10,941 nt of DNA from Propionibacteriaceae bacterium (GTDB taxonomy: Bacteria; Actinomycetota; Actinomycetes; Propionibacteriales; Propionibacteriaceae): positions 1 to 10,941 of the forward strand of contig JAIRVA010000019.1 in the NCBI GenBank assembly GCA_031254155.1. The letters run 5' to 3'. Position 1 is the first letter of the stretch. Each line of letters starts with the position of its first letter. Shown one piece after another: positions 5,794 through 10,941 of this stretch. Made by a program: the position numbers and the translations under genes. The notes under the pieces were generated by a model. The model saw nothing but the letters and a program-made list of their open reading frames with translations, was not told the origin of the DNA and searched no databases.

Positions 5794-5812
5794 GCGCGTC
5801 GCCGTGGTCGGC

Positions 5813-5894
5813 GACCCCGCTTCGTGCCCCGCCAAACCCCAGCGGGGCGCGAAACGGGCAGTTGTGGGCGGATAGACCCCGCTTCGCGCCCCGC
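5813..5894. repeat. GC-rich direct and inverted repeat in the divergent intergenic region
   Basis: Two 20-base direct copies, 5813-5832 and 5875-5894, differ at one base and contain the core GCTTCGYGCCCCGC. Between them, 5842-5853 is the exact reverse complement of 5883-5894 and, with one wobble, of 5821-5832. A 12-base-pair hairpin 5821-5853 with a nine-base loop or an alternative hairpin 5842-5894 can therefore form. No U-run follows, so a Rho-independent terminator is not supported. It could be an intergenic repeat family of the genome or an attenuating structure. Confidence 0.6.
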
Positions 5895-5898
5895 AGGC

Positions 5899-5927
5899 TT
5901 GACGGCTCGGCCTAGTGGGGATATTGT
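5899..5927 (+). promoter_or_regulatory. Promoter of the ABC exporter-ytrA operon
   Basis: TTGACG (5899-5904), a 17-base spacer and TATTGT (5922-5927) make a good vegetative-type promoter. It would start transcription around 5934, about 28 bases before the GTG start of the ATPase gene. Confidence 0.65.
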
Positions 5928-5947
5928 ACAGGTACGATATACACAAT
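5923..5947. promoter_or_regulatory. Candidate operator for the YtrA-like regulator
   Basis: Symmetric elements overlap the -10 box and expected start point: half sites ATTGT (5923-5927) and ACAAT (5943-5947), and inside them GTACAGGTAC (5926-5935). GntR/YtrA regulators usually repress their own operon by binding such short symmetric sites at the promoter. Which element is the true site cannot be decided by eye. Confidence 0.45.
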
Positions 5948-5961
5948 TTCGGGGAGGAATC

Positions 5962-6828
5962 GTGAACTTGCTGGAGGTCAGGCACCTGTCGAAACGCTAC
6001 GAGAGTTTCCAACTGGACGATGTCTCGTTTGCGCTGCCGCCGGGGTACATTATGGGCTTCATCGGCCGCAACGGGGCCGGGAAGACGACCACGATCAAGT
6101 CGCTGCTCAACCTGGTCCACCCGGATTCGGGGACGGTCACCGTGTTGGGCCAGGACTTTTACGCCCATGAGTTGGAACTGAAGAAGGTGATCGGCCTGAC
6201 CGTCGGCGGCGTGGCGTACTACCCCCGCCTCCGCCTCGCCCGGATCACCGACGTCTTCCGGCGCTTCTACGACACGTGGGACGAGGCCGCCTACCGCGCG
6301 TACCTCCGGCGCTTCGACCTCGTTGACACCAAGCGGGTCCAGGAGTTGTCGGCCGGCATGAGTGTGAAGTACGCGCTGGCGCTGGCCCTCAGCCATGACG
6401 CGAAGCTGTTGATCCTCGACGAACCAACCTCGGGACTCGACCCGGTCTCCCGCGACGACCTGCTGGATGTCTTCCGGGAGATCATCGAGGCGGGCGAGCG
6501 GTCGATCCTGTTCTCCACCCAGATCACCTCGGACCTCGACAAGTGCGCGGACTACATCACGTACATCAAGCAGGGCCGCGTCATCGCCAGCGCCGAGACG
6601 GCGGACTTCGTCGACGGCTACCGGCTGGTGGGCGGCCGCAAGGACCAACTGACCCCGGCCGTTCAGGCGGCGCTGGTCGGGTCCAGGATCACCGACCTGG
6701 GCTTCACCGGTCTGACCAAGACGGCCGACGCCGCGGCGGTCGCGGGCCTGGAAGTGTCGGTCCCGGACATCGAGCAGATCATGGTGTTTGTCGAACGGGG
6801 CCAGGCGACGACAGGAGCCACGAAATGA
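5962..6828 (+). CDS. ABC transporter ATP-binding protein, YtrB-like
   Basis: A 288-residue ATPase subunit of an exporter-type ABC transporter, at the inner face of the membrane. GTG at 5962 follows a GGGGAGG Shine-Dalgarno (5951-5957) and starts VNLLEVRHLSKRYESF; the reading frame extends upstream but contains no family sequence there. Walker A is GRNGAGKT (35-42), the signature is ELSAGMS (128-134), Walker B and D-loop are LLILDEPTSGLD (149-160). Two switch residues are atypical: the Q-loop region (79-88) has no Gln, and the H-loop reads FSTQITSD, with Gln187 (codon 6520-6522) instead of His. LSxGM and a missing Q-loop Gln fit the YtrB-type subfamily; the Gln for His is less expected. The C-terminal about 70 residues form a variable accessory region. 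The ATGA overlap with the permease gene indicates coupling. Substrate unknown; relatives respond to cell-wall antibiotics. Confidence 0.88.
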   Translation: MNLLEVRHLSKRYESFQLDDVSFALPPGYIMGFIGRNGAGKTTTIKSLLNLVHPDSGTVTVLGQDFYAHELELKKVIGLTVGGVAYYPRLRLARITDVFRRFYDTWDEAAYRAYLRRFDLVDTKRVQELSAGMSVKYALALALSHDAKLLILDEPTSGLDPVSRDDLLDVFREIIEAGERSILFSTQITSDLDKCADYITYIKQGRVIASAETADFVDGYRLVGGRKDQLTPAVQAALVGSRITDLGFTGLTKTADAAAVAGLEVSVPDIEQIMVFVERGQATTGATK

Positions 6829-7469
6829 TCAAGACTCTCATCTACAAGGAGTTTCGCCTCAACGTCACCCCCTGGATGTACGCGTGGCTGCTCGGCCCCT
6901 TGCTGCTGTTCATCCCGCAGTGGCCGTTCGTCTTCGCCTTCTTCTACGGGTTCTTCTTCTACATGACGCTCACCCAGTCGGACAAGGGGAACCAGGACCT
7001 GGCCTTCGCCGCCGCGCTGCCCGTGCCGAAGACGGGGATCGTCACCGCGCGGACGACGACGATCATCATCACGGAACTGGCCTCGCTCGTTCTGGGCGCA
7101 CCGGTGGCGGTGGCGCGGTACTGGCTGTACGACGGCAACGCCGCCGGCATGAACACCAACCTGGCGTTCTTCGGGCTGATGCTCCTCATGTACGGCGTCT
7201 TCAACGTCATCTTCGTCGCCACCTCGTACACCTGGGCGTACCGCATGCTCTGGCCCATGCTGGGCGGGATGGTGATCGCGACCCTCGTCGGCGGTGTGAC
7301 CACGACGCTCGTCGCCGTACTGCCGGCCCTCGCCGTCCTGAACGACCGCGGCCTGGGGCACCCCGGTTACCAGGTGGTCATCTTCACCGCCGGAGTGCTG
7401 TTGTACGCCGGACTCACGTACGTGGGCCTGCGCAAGGGGCAGGCCAACATTGCGAGGATCGACATCTGA
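6825..7469 (+). CDS. ABC-2 type permease, partner of the YtrB-like ATPase
   Basis: A 214-residue integral membrane protein beginning MIKTLIYKEFRLN. It has about six hydrophobic segments and a short basic C-terminus. The cytoplasmic loop after the second hydrophobic segment reads QSDKGNQDLAFAAALPVPKTGIVTAR, which matches the pattern of small ABC-2 permeases (the ABC2_membrane_5 group) where LPV.K..IV.AR is conserved. It starts inside the ATPase stop (ATGA) and ends three bases before the GntR start, so the three genes form one transcription and translation unit. It would dimerise and export an unidentified compound or help relieve envelope stress. Confidence 0.85.
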   Translation: MIKTLIYKEFRLNVTPWMYAWLLGPLLLFIPQWPFVFAFFYGFFFYMTLTQSDKGNQDLAFAAALPVPKTGIVTARTTTIIITELASLVLGAPVAVARYWLYDGNAAGMNTNLAFFGLMLLMYGVFNVIFVATSYTWAYRMLWPMLGGMVIATLVGGVTTTLVAVLPALAVLNDRGLGHPGYQVVIFTAGVLLYAGLTYVGLRKGQANIARIDI

Positions 7470-7472
7470 CCC

Positions 7473-7844
7473 ATGGATATTGTTCTCTCCCCGGCCTCCG
7501 ACAAGCCGATCTACGTCCAGATCGCGGAGCAGATCGCGGCCCAGATCCTCAAGGGGGACCTGGCCGGGGGGACGACTCTGCCGCCGATCCGGACCGTCGC
7601 CCGGCAACTGGCGGTGTCCGTCATCACAGTGAAGAAGGCCTGGGAGGAGCTGGCGCGGGCCGGGTTCATCGACACGGTTGTCGGCCGGGGGACGTTCGTC
7701 TCGTGTCACCCGCCCGGGGGCCTTGGCAGCAAGCGCGAGGCAATCGCGCTGGAACGGCTCGAGAAGGACCTCGCCTTTTACCGCGAGTTGGGTCTGACGG
7801 CGGCCGAGTTGATCGAGTTGGTACGGCAGGTGTACGGCGAGTGA
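7473..7844 (+). CDS. GntR-family transcriptional regulator, YtrA subfamily
   Basis: A 123-residue DNA-binding protein. The winged helix-turn-helix (about 11-78) has the GntR hallmarks PIYVQIAEQI, LPPIRTVARQLAVSVITVKKAWEELARAGFI and GRGTFV. Only about 40 residues follow, forming two helices; this short dimerisation tail is the YtrA hallmark, as opposed to the larger FadR, HutC or MocR effector domains. Such proteins typically repress their own ABC-transporter operon, and here the gene closes the operon with a three-base gap after the permease. Symmetric sites at 5923-5947 are the likely target. I see no convincing terminator after the TGA. Confidence 0.9.
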   Translation: MDIVLSPASDKPIYVQIAEQIAAQILKGDLAGGTTLPPIRTVARQLAVSVITVKKAWEELARAGFIDTVVGRGTFVSCHPPGGLGSKREAIALERLEKDLAFYRELGLTAAELIELVRQVYGE

Positions 7845-7919
7845 CGTGGCGGACCCAATTCGTTACGGAATCGTTATGTTAGACGCTCGCCATGGGGACA
7901 TAAAACGTAGTACTCTGCC

Positions 7920-7948
7920 TTGACAGAAGCATTCTTCGCATCTATTCC
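7920..7948 (+). promoter_or_regulatory. Promoter of the carbohydrate ABC importer
   Basis: A perfect -35 box TTGACA (7920-7925), a 17-base spacer and a weaker -10 TATTCC (7943-7948). Transcription would begin near 7955, ten bases before the LacI-type operator, leaving a leader of about 138 bases before the binding-protein start at 8093. I see no other clear structure in 7993-8078. Confidence 0.6.
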
Positions 7949-7964
7949 AGAGCCGGATGGGTGG

Positions 7965-7992
7965 GGAAACGCTTCGAAATGGAAGCGTTTCC
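7965..7992. promoter_or_regulatory. Double LacI-family-type operator
   Basis: A perfect 10-base inverted repeat (GGAAACGCTT, 7965-7974; AAGCGTTTCC, 7983-7992) with eight bases between. Each arm extends to a self-symmetric LacI-type half pattern centred on CG: GGAAACGCTTCG at 7965-7976 and, on the other strand, GGAAACGCTTCC at 7981-7992. Their centres are 16 bases apart. The position just downstream of the promoter suits repression by blocking elongation, released by a sugar inducer. No lacI-type gene is in the window. Confidence 0.65.
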
Positions 7993-8092
7993 AGGGCGGA
8001 GGGGCTTCCGCTGGCTGAGCAAGGTCCGCCAGCCGATGTGCACGGGGGACAGAGCCGGTCACAACTACACACCAGCTGAAAGGATATGGACA

Positions 8093-9448
8093 ATGAGAAC
8101 CCATCGCAGGATTCGCGTCGCCGCCGTCGGTTTCCTCGCCGCCGCGTGCCTGGCCGCGCTCGCCGGGTGCGGCAGCACCCCTTCGGATAGCGGTACCACG
8201 GGTGGAGCAGCCACCGGGACGACCGGCAGTGCCGGGGATGTCACGCTTGAGTTTTGGGATATGGCGTGGGGCCCGACGGGCACGTACGACGTCAAGGCCC
8301 AGGAACTCGTCAAGAAGTTCGAAGACCAGAACCCCGGGATCAAGGTCAACTACACCCTCAAGACGTGGGACAACTGGTACCAGACCTTCGCGCAGGCGGT
8401 TGGCGCCAACGAGGCGCCCGATGTCTCCACGGGTGGCGGCTTCCAGCCCTTCGGTCTCCAGCAGGACGCCGATGCGATCATGCCGTTGAATGACCTCGTC
8501 GACCAGTGGAAGACGGACGGCACGATCAAGGACTTCAAAGAGGGGTACATGGACTACTACCTCGACAGCAACGGTGACTACCTCGCCATCCCGTGGGCGA
8601 CCGACATCCGCGTGTGGTTCTACCGCACGGACCTCCTGGAGAAGGCCGGTGTGGGCGTGCCCCAGACGTACGAGGACCTGAAGAAGGCCTGCGACGCGGT
8701 GCACGCGCTGGGTTCGGACACCTACGGCATCGCCGACGGTGGTACGCCGCACTGGACGTTCATGCAGGGCATTGCGTACGGCGCCGGCATGTTCGACGAA
8801 CAGGGCAACGCTGCGCTGACGGCACCGCGCGAACTGGAGGCGCTCAACTACATCTCCTCCATGGGTCAGGGCGGCTCCGGCTGCATCAACCCGACGGCGA
8901 CGACCATCACCCAGGACGAAGCCATCGCGATGTTCGACGAGGGCAAGGCGGCGTTTGTCATGGACTCCCCCTCCATCGGCCAGCGCCTCTCCGCCGACAC
9001 GCAGAAGGTGGCCAAGGTCCTCCCCGTTCTGGATGACGGCCAGGGCCACAAGCTCGGCCTGTACTTCACCAACGGCATTATGGCCTACAAGCAGGCCGAA
9101 GAGCGCGGCCACAAGGACGCTGTCCTGAAGTTCATCGACTACTGGTCTTCCGTCGGCGGCGACCTCATGCTGGCGGGTGCCTCGGGTGTCAGCCCCCGCA
9201 TTTCGATCGACGCCAACCCGGACTTCGACAAGGCGTTCCTGTACCGCGACTCGATCAAGACCTGGGGTCCGCCGATCGCCCAGCCGCTGTTCACCAAGGC
9301 GCCAGCGGGTTTCGGCGCCATGAACACCATCGACGGCGACTCCACGATGCTCGACCTCGAGCGCGGGCTGTTCTCCGGCCAGAATGTCCAAACCCTCGTC
9401 CAGAACGCGCAGACCAAGATCCAAGGTTTCGTGGACGAAGGCAAGTAA
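8093..9448 (+). CDS. ABC transporter substrate-binding lipoprotein (carbohydrate, SBP family 1)
   Basis: A 451-residue extracytoplasmic binding protein. The ATG at 8093 follows AAAGGA (8079-8084), and the first 26 residues are a lipoprotein signal peptide: basic MRTHRRIR, hydrophobic core and lipobox LAGC with the acylated Cys at 26. A Ser/Thr/Gly-rich linker (about 27-48) tethers it to the membrane. The mature domain opens VTLEFWDMAWGP and continues KKFEDQNPGIKVNYTLKTWDNWYQTF, the classic MalE-like pattern. Later segments are the usual hinge and lobe regions, including IPWATDIRVWFYRTDLLEKAGV and GKAAFVMDSP. It delivers a sugar to the two permeases encoded next. Aromatic residues are plentiful, which suits a sugar or oligosaccharide ligand, but the exact sugar cannot be read. 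No ATPase gene follows within the window; a shared MsiK-like ATPase is possible. Confidence 0.92.
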   Translation: MRTHRRIRVAAVGFLAAACLAALAGCGSTPSDSGTTGGAATGTTGSAGDVTLEFWDMAWGPTGTYDVKAQELVKKFEDQNPGIKVNYTLKTWDNWYQTFAQAVGANEAPDVSTGGGFQPFGLQQDADAIMPLNDLVDQWKTDGTIKDFKEGYMDYYLDSNGDYLAIPWATDIRVWFYRTDLLEKAGVGVPQTYEDLKKACDAVHALGSDTYGIADGGTPHWTFMQGIAYGAGMFDEQGNAALTAPRELEALNYISSMGQGGSGCINPTATTITQDEAIAMFDEGKAAFVMDSPSIGQRLSADTQKVAKVLPVLDDGQGHKLGLYFTNGIMAYKQAEERGHKDAVLKFIDYWSSVGGDLMLAGASGVSPRISIDANPDFDKAFLYRDSIKTWGPPIAQPLFTKAPAGFGAMNTIDGDSTMLDLERGLFSGQNVQTLVQNAQTKIQGFVDEGK

Positions 9449-9462
9449 ACTTTTGAGCGGTG

Positions 9463-9492
9463 GGGCCCCCATGGGTCATCCCGTGGGGGCCC
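9463..9492 (+). other. Intercistronic stem-loop after the binding-protein gene
   Basis: A 13-base-pair, nearly all G-C hairpin (9463-9475 with 9480-9492, one G-U, TCAT loop) lies 14 bases after the binding-protein stop and 36 bases before the next ATG. No U-run follows, so it is more likely a stabilising or partly attenuating stem, as between malE and malF in other bacteria, than a full terminator. It fits high expression of the binding protein relative to the permeases. Confidence 0.7.
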
Positions 9493-9528
9493 TCCCAGCG
9501 CCAGCGTAGCGTTGTCGAAGGAGACACC

Positions 9529-10428
9529 ATGGCTAGACGAGGTCCGGGCAGCGCCTCGGACATGCAGACGCGGCGGGATCGTCTGCTGAGCATCAATCTC
9601 GCCCTGCCGAGCATCTTGCTGCTCGGGTTGGCCCAGCTGTACCCGCTGGTCCAAGGCATCCTCTACTCCTTCCAGAAGGGGAAAACGACGAAGCCGAGCC
9701 AGGGCTGGGTGGGCCTCAAGAACTTTGGGGCCGTGCTCGCCGATCCGAACTTCTGGTCGGCGGTCAAGTTCTCCGTCGTCTTCGCCGCCGGCGGGGTGAT
9801 CCTGTCGTACGGCATCGGCCTCGGGCTCGCCCTACTGCTCGTCAAGGACATTCCCCTGCGGGGGTTCATCCGGGCCGGCTTCATCCTGCCCTGGGTCGTA
9901 CCGCCCATCGTCGGTATGACCGCCTGGCGCTGGATGATGCAGGACGAGCACGGCGCGGTCAACCAGGTGCTGAACTTCTTCGGGTTCGACACCATCTTCT
10001 TCTTCAACAACCCGACGGCGACCGTGGTCGCCACCATTGTCGCCAAGGCGTGGCGGTCTTTCCCGTTCATGCTCGTCTCCCTGATGGCGACGTTGCAGTC
10101 GCTCGACACGGTGTTGGACGAGGCTGCGGACATCGACGGCGCCAACCGCTGGCAGAAGTTCTGGAACGTCACCTGGCCCCAGATCCTGCCGATGAGTTCC
10201 ATCCTGTGGGTCCTGATGACGATCTGGTCGGTCAACGACTACGAGACCCCGTACCTGTTGACGAACAACTCGCCCAACGCCCGCAACCTCATGGTCTTCT
10301 CGTTCGACGAGGCGATCTATCGCAACCTCGGTACGGGTTCCGCCTCGGCCGTACTGACCCTCATCGTCTTGGGCGTCCTGTCGTACTTCATGCTCAAGCT
10401 GCAGAAGAGAGCGGATGATCTGTCATGA
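9529..10428 (+). CDS. Carbohydrate ABC transporter permease, MalF-like
   Basis: A 299-residue inner-membrane subunit of a sugar importer. ATG at 9529 is preceded by AAGGAG (9518-9523). The chain has a short basic N-terminus (MARRGPG...TRRDR), six predicted transmembrane segments and, near residues 200-223, the EAA loop EAADIDGANRWQKFWNVTWP, which docks on the ATPase. TM1 starts at LLSINLALPSILLLGLAQLYP, the usual opening of UgpA/MalF-type permeases without the extra MalF loop. It overlaps the second permease by ATGA, ensuring equal synthesis of the heterodimer. Substrate is set by the binding protein. Confidence 0.92.
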   Translation: MARRGPGSASDMQTRRDRLLSINLALPSILLLGLAQLYPLVQGILYSFQKGKTTKPSQGWVGLKNFGAVLADPNFWSAVKFSVVFAAGGVILSYGIGLGLALLLVKDIPLRGFIRAGFILPWVVPPIVGMTAWRWMMQDEHGAVNQVLNFFGFDTIFFFNNPTATVVATIVAKAWRSFPFMLVSLMATLQSLDTVLDEAADIDGANRWQKFWNVTWPQILPMSSILWVLMTIWSVNDYETPYLLTNNSPNARNLMVFSFDEAIYRNLGTGSASAVLTLIVLGVLSYFMLKLQKRADDLS

Positions 10429-10941
10429 GTACGCTAACCGTCGATGTCAACCGCCAACTGCGCCGGAAGCGGGTCCGGGCCTGGACCCTCTCCATCGTCT
10501 TGCTGGTCGTCATGCTGATCACCAACATGCCGCTCATCCTGACCGCGATCAACTCGTTCCGCCCGACCACCGCCATCCTCAAGGGCTCGACCCTGCTCCC
10601 GAAGGATGTCACGGTGGCCAACTATGCGGCCGTCCTGCAGAACACAGATTTTCCCTTGTGGTTCCGCAATTCCATCATCATCGCCGTCTTCGCGACGCTG
10701 TTCACGCTGATTGCGTCGGGCTGCGCGGGCTATTCCCTGTCGCGCTACAAGACGCGGGTGAACAACGTGTGGTCGTCGGTTCTGATGGCCTTCCAGCTAT
10801 TCCCGATCGTCTTGTCCGTCATCGCGTTGTTCGTCCTGTTCCGCATCATCGGGCTGCTCAACACGCCGTACCCGGCGATCATCTTGTACGTCGTCATGTC
10901 GCTGCCGTTTTGTACCTGGATGTTCAAGGGCTTCTTCGATT
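10425..10941 (+). CDS. Carbohydrate ABC transporter permease, MalG-like, 3'-truncated
   Basis: An open frame runs from the ATG at 10425 (ATGA overlap with the MalF-like gene) to the window end, giving 172 residues. It begins MSTLTVDVNRQLRRKRVRAW, then TM1 (about 21-44) and the periplasmic segment ITAINSFRPTTAILKG-like stretch typical of MalG/UgpE proteins. After NYAAVLQNTDFPLWFRNSIIIAV the membrane core follows, with ASGCAGYSLSRYKTR and AFQLFPIVLSVIALFVLFR as recognisable family blocks. The sequence stops at WMFKGFFD, before the EAA loop, so about 100 residues lie beyond the window. It would pair with the preceding permease. Confidence 0.92.
   Translation, partial: MSTLTVDVNRQLRRKRVRAWTLSIVLLVVMLITNMPLILTAINSFRPTTAILKGSTLLPKDVTVANYAAVLQNTDFPLWFRNSIIIAVFATLFTLIASGCAGYSLSRYKTRVNNVWSSVLMAFQLFPIVLSVIALFVLFRIIGLLNTPYPAIILYVVMSLPFCTWMFKGFFD

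Noticed and set aside
5821..5853. Hairpin as a Rho-independent terminator.
   Set aside because: No U-run follows on either strand and no gene ends next to it; both flanking genes start here.
5758..5961. Upstream in-frame extension of the ABC ATPase.
   Set aside because: These 68 codons run through the repeats and promoter, have no ATPase similarity and would overlap the PNP start. GTG 5962 with a strong Shine-Dalgarno begins the domain properly.
7874..9472. A 532-codon open frame on the minus strand opposite the sugar-binding protein.
   Set aside because: It mirrors a clear lipoprotein gene, shows no recognisable domain and is the expected shadow of C/G third positions in a high-GC gene. 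The same applies to the long minus-strand frames at 6663-7709, 5791-6648 and 1112-1894.
1..10941. CRISPR arrays, tRNA or rRNA genes, transposases and phage genes.
   Set aside because: No regularly spaced repeats, cloverleaf-like segments or matching protein families were found on either strand.

Overview
This is a GC-rich, almost gap-free bacterial segment. The gene families point to a high-GC Actinomycetota member: an RsmE with the VLRTSTAG form of the SPOUT knot, near-universal C/G third codon positions, a YtrA-type GntR regulator, a LacI-style double operator and an LAGC lipoprotein. I cannot place it at family level. No rRNA, tRNA, CRISPR array, IS element or prophage gene is visible.

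Layout. (1) 1-1903, plus strand: the 3' part of rsmE (16S rRNA m3U1498 methyltransferase), overlapping by ATGA a tgt gene (tRNA-guanine transglycosylase). (2) 1904-2144: an intergenic stretch with a plausible promoter, followed by a leader that can fold into a long closing helix enclosing three hairpins. A pyrimidine run from the closing helix can alternatively pair with the Shine-Dalgarno sequence of the next gene. (3) 2145-4213, plus strand: an NCS1-type nucleobase/ureide permease overlapping by ATGA a cysteine hydrolase of the isochorismatase-like superfamily, forming an import-and-hydrolyse unit. (4) 4217-5780, minus strand: a trimeric-type purine nucleoside phosphorylase, then a VapB-like antitoxin and a VapC PIN toxin, all overlapping by 1-4 bases. 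The PNP C-terminal tail looks non-native and carries a palindrome that could be the VapBC operator. (5) 5781-5961: a divergent region with GC-rich repeats and a clear promoter. (6) 5962-7844, plus strand: ABC ATPase, ABC-2 type permease and YtrA-like GntR regulator, a compact self-regulated exporter-type operon. (7) 7845-8092: a promoter with a perfect -35 box and two inverted LacI-type sites. (8) 8093 to the window end, plus strand: a carbohydrate-type ABC importer (lipoprotein binding protein, MalF-like permease, MalG-like permease cut by the window edge), with a strong hairpin after the binding-protein gene.

How the parts work together. Regions 1-4 have a nucleobase theme: base exchange in tRNA, nucleobase-like import, C-N hydrolysis and nucleoside phosphorolysis. 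The Tgt has a non-standard base pocket, so one possibility is a salvage-type Tgt served by the neighbouring permease; the coupled hydrolase argues instead for import of an amide or ureide as a nitrogen source. The most interesting object is the structured leader of the permease gene, which has the layout of a translational riboswitch. I could not match it to any class I know, and I cannot run a covariance search. Regions 6-8 are conventional transporter operons, each with recognisable cis-regulation.
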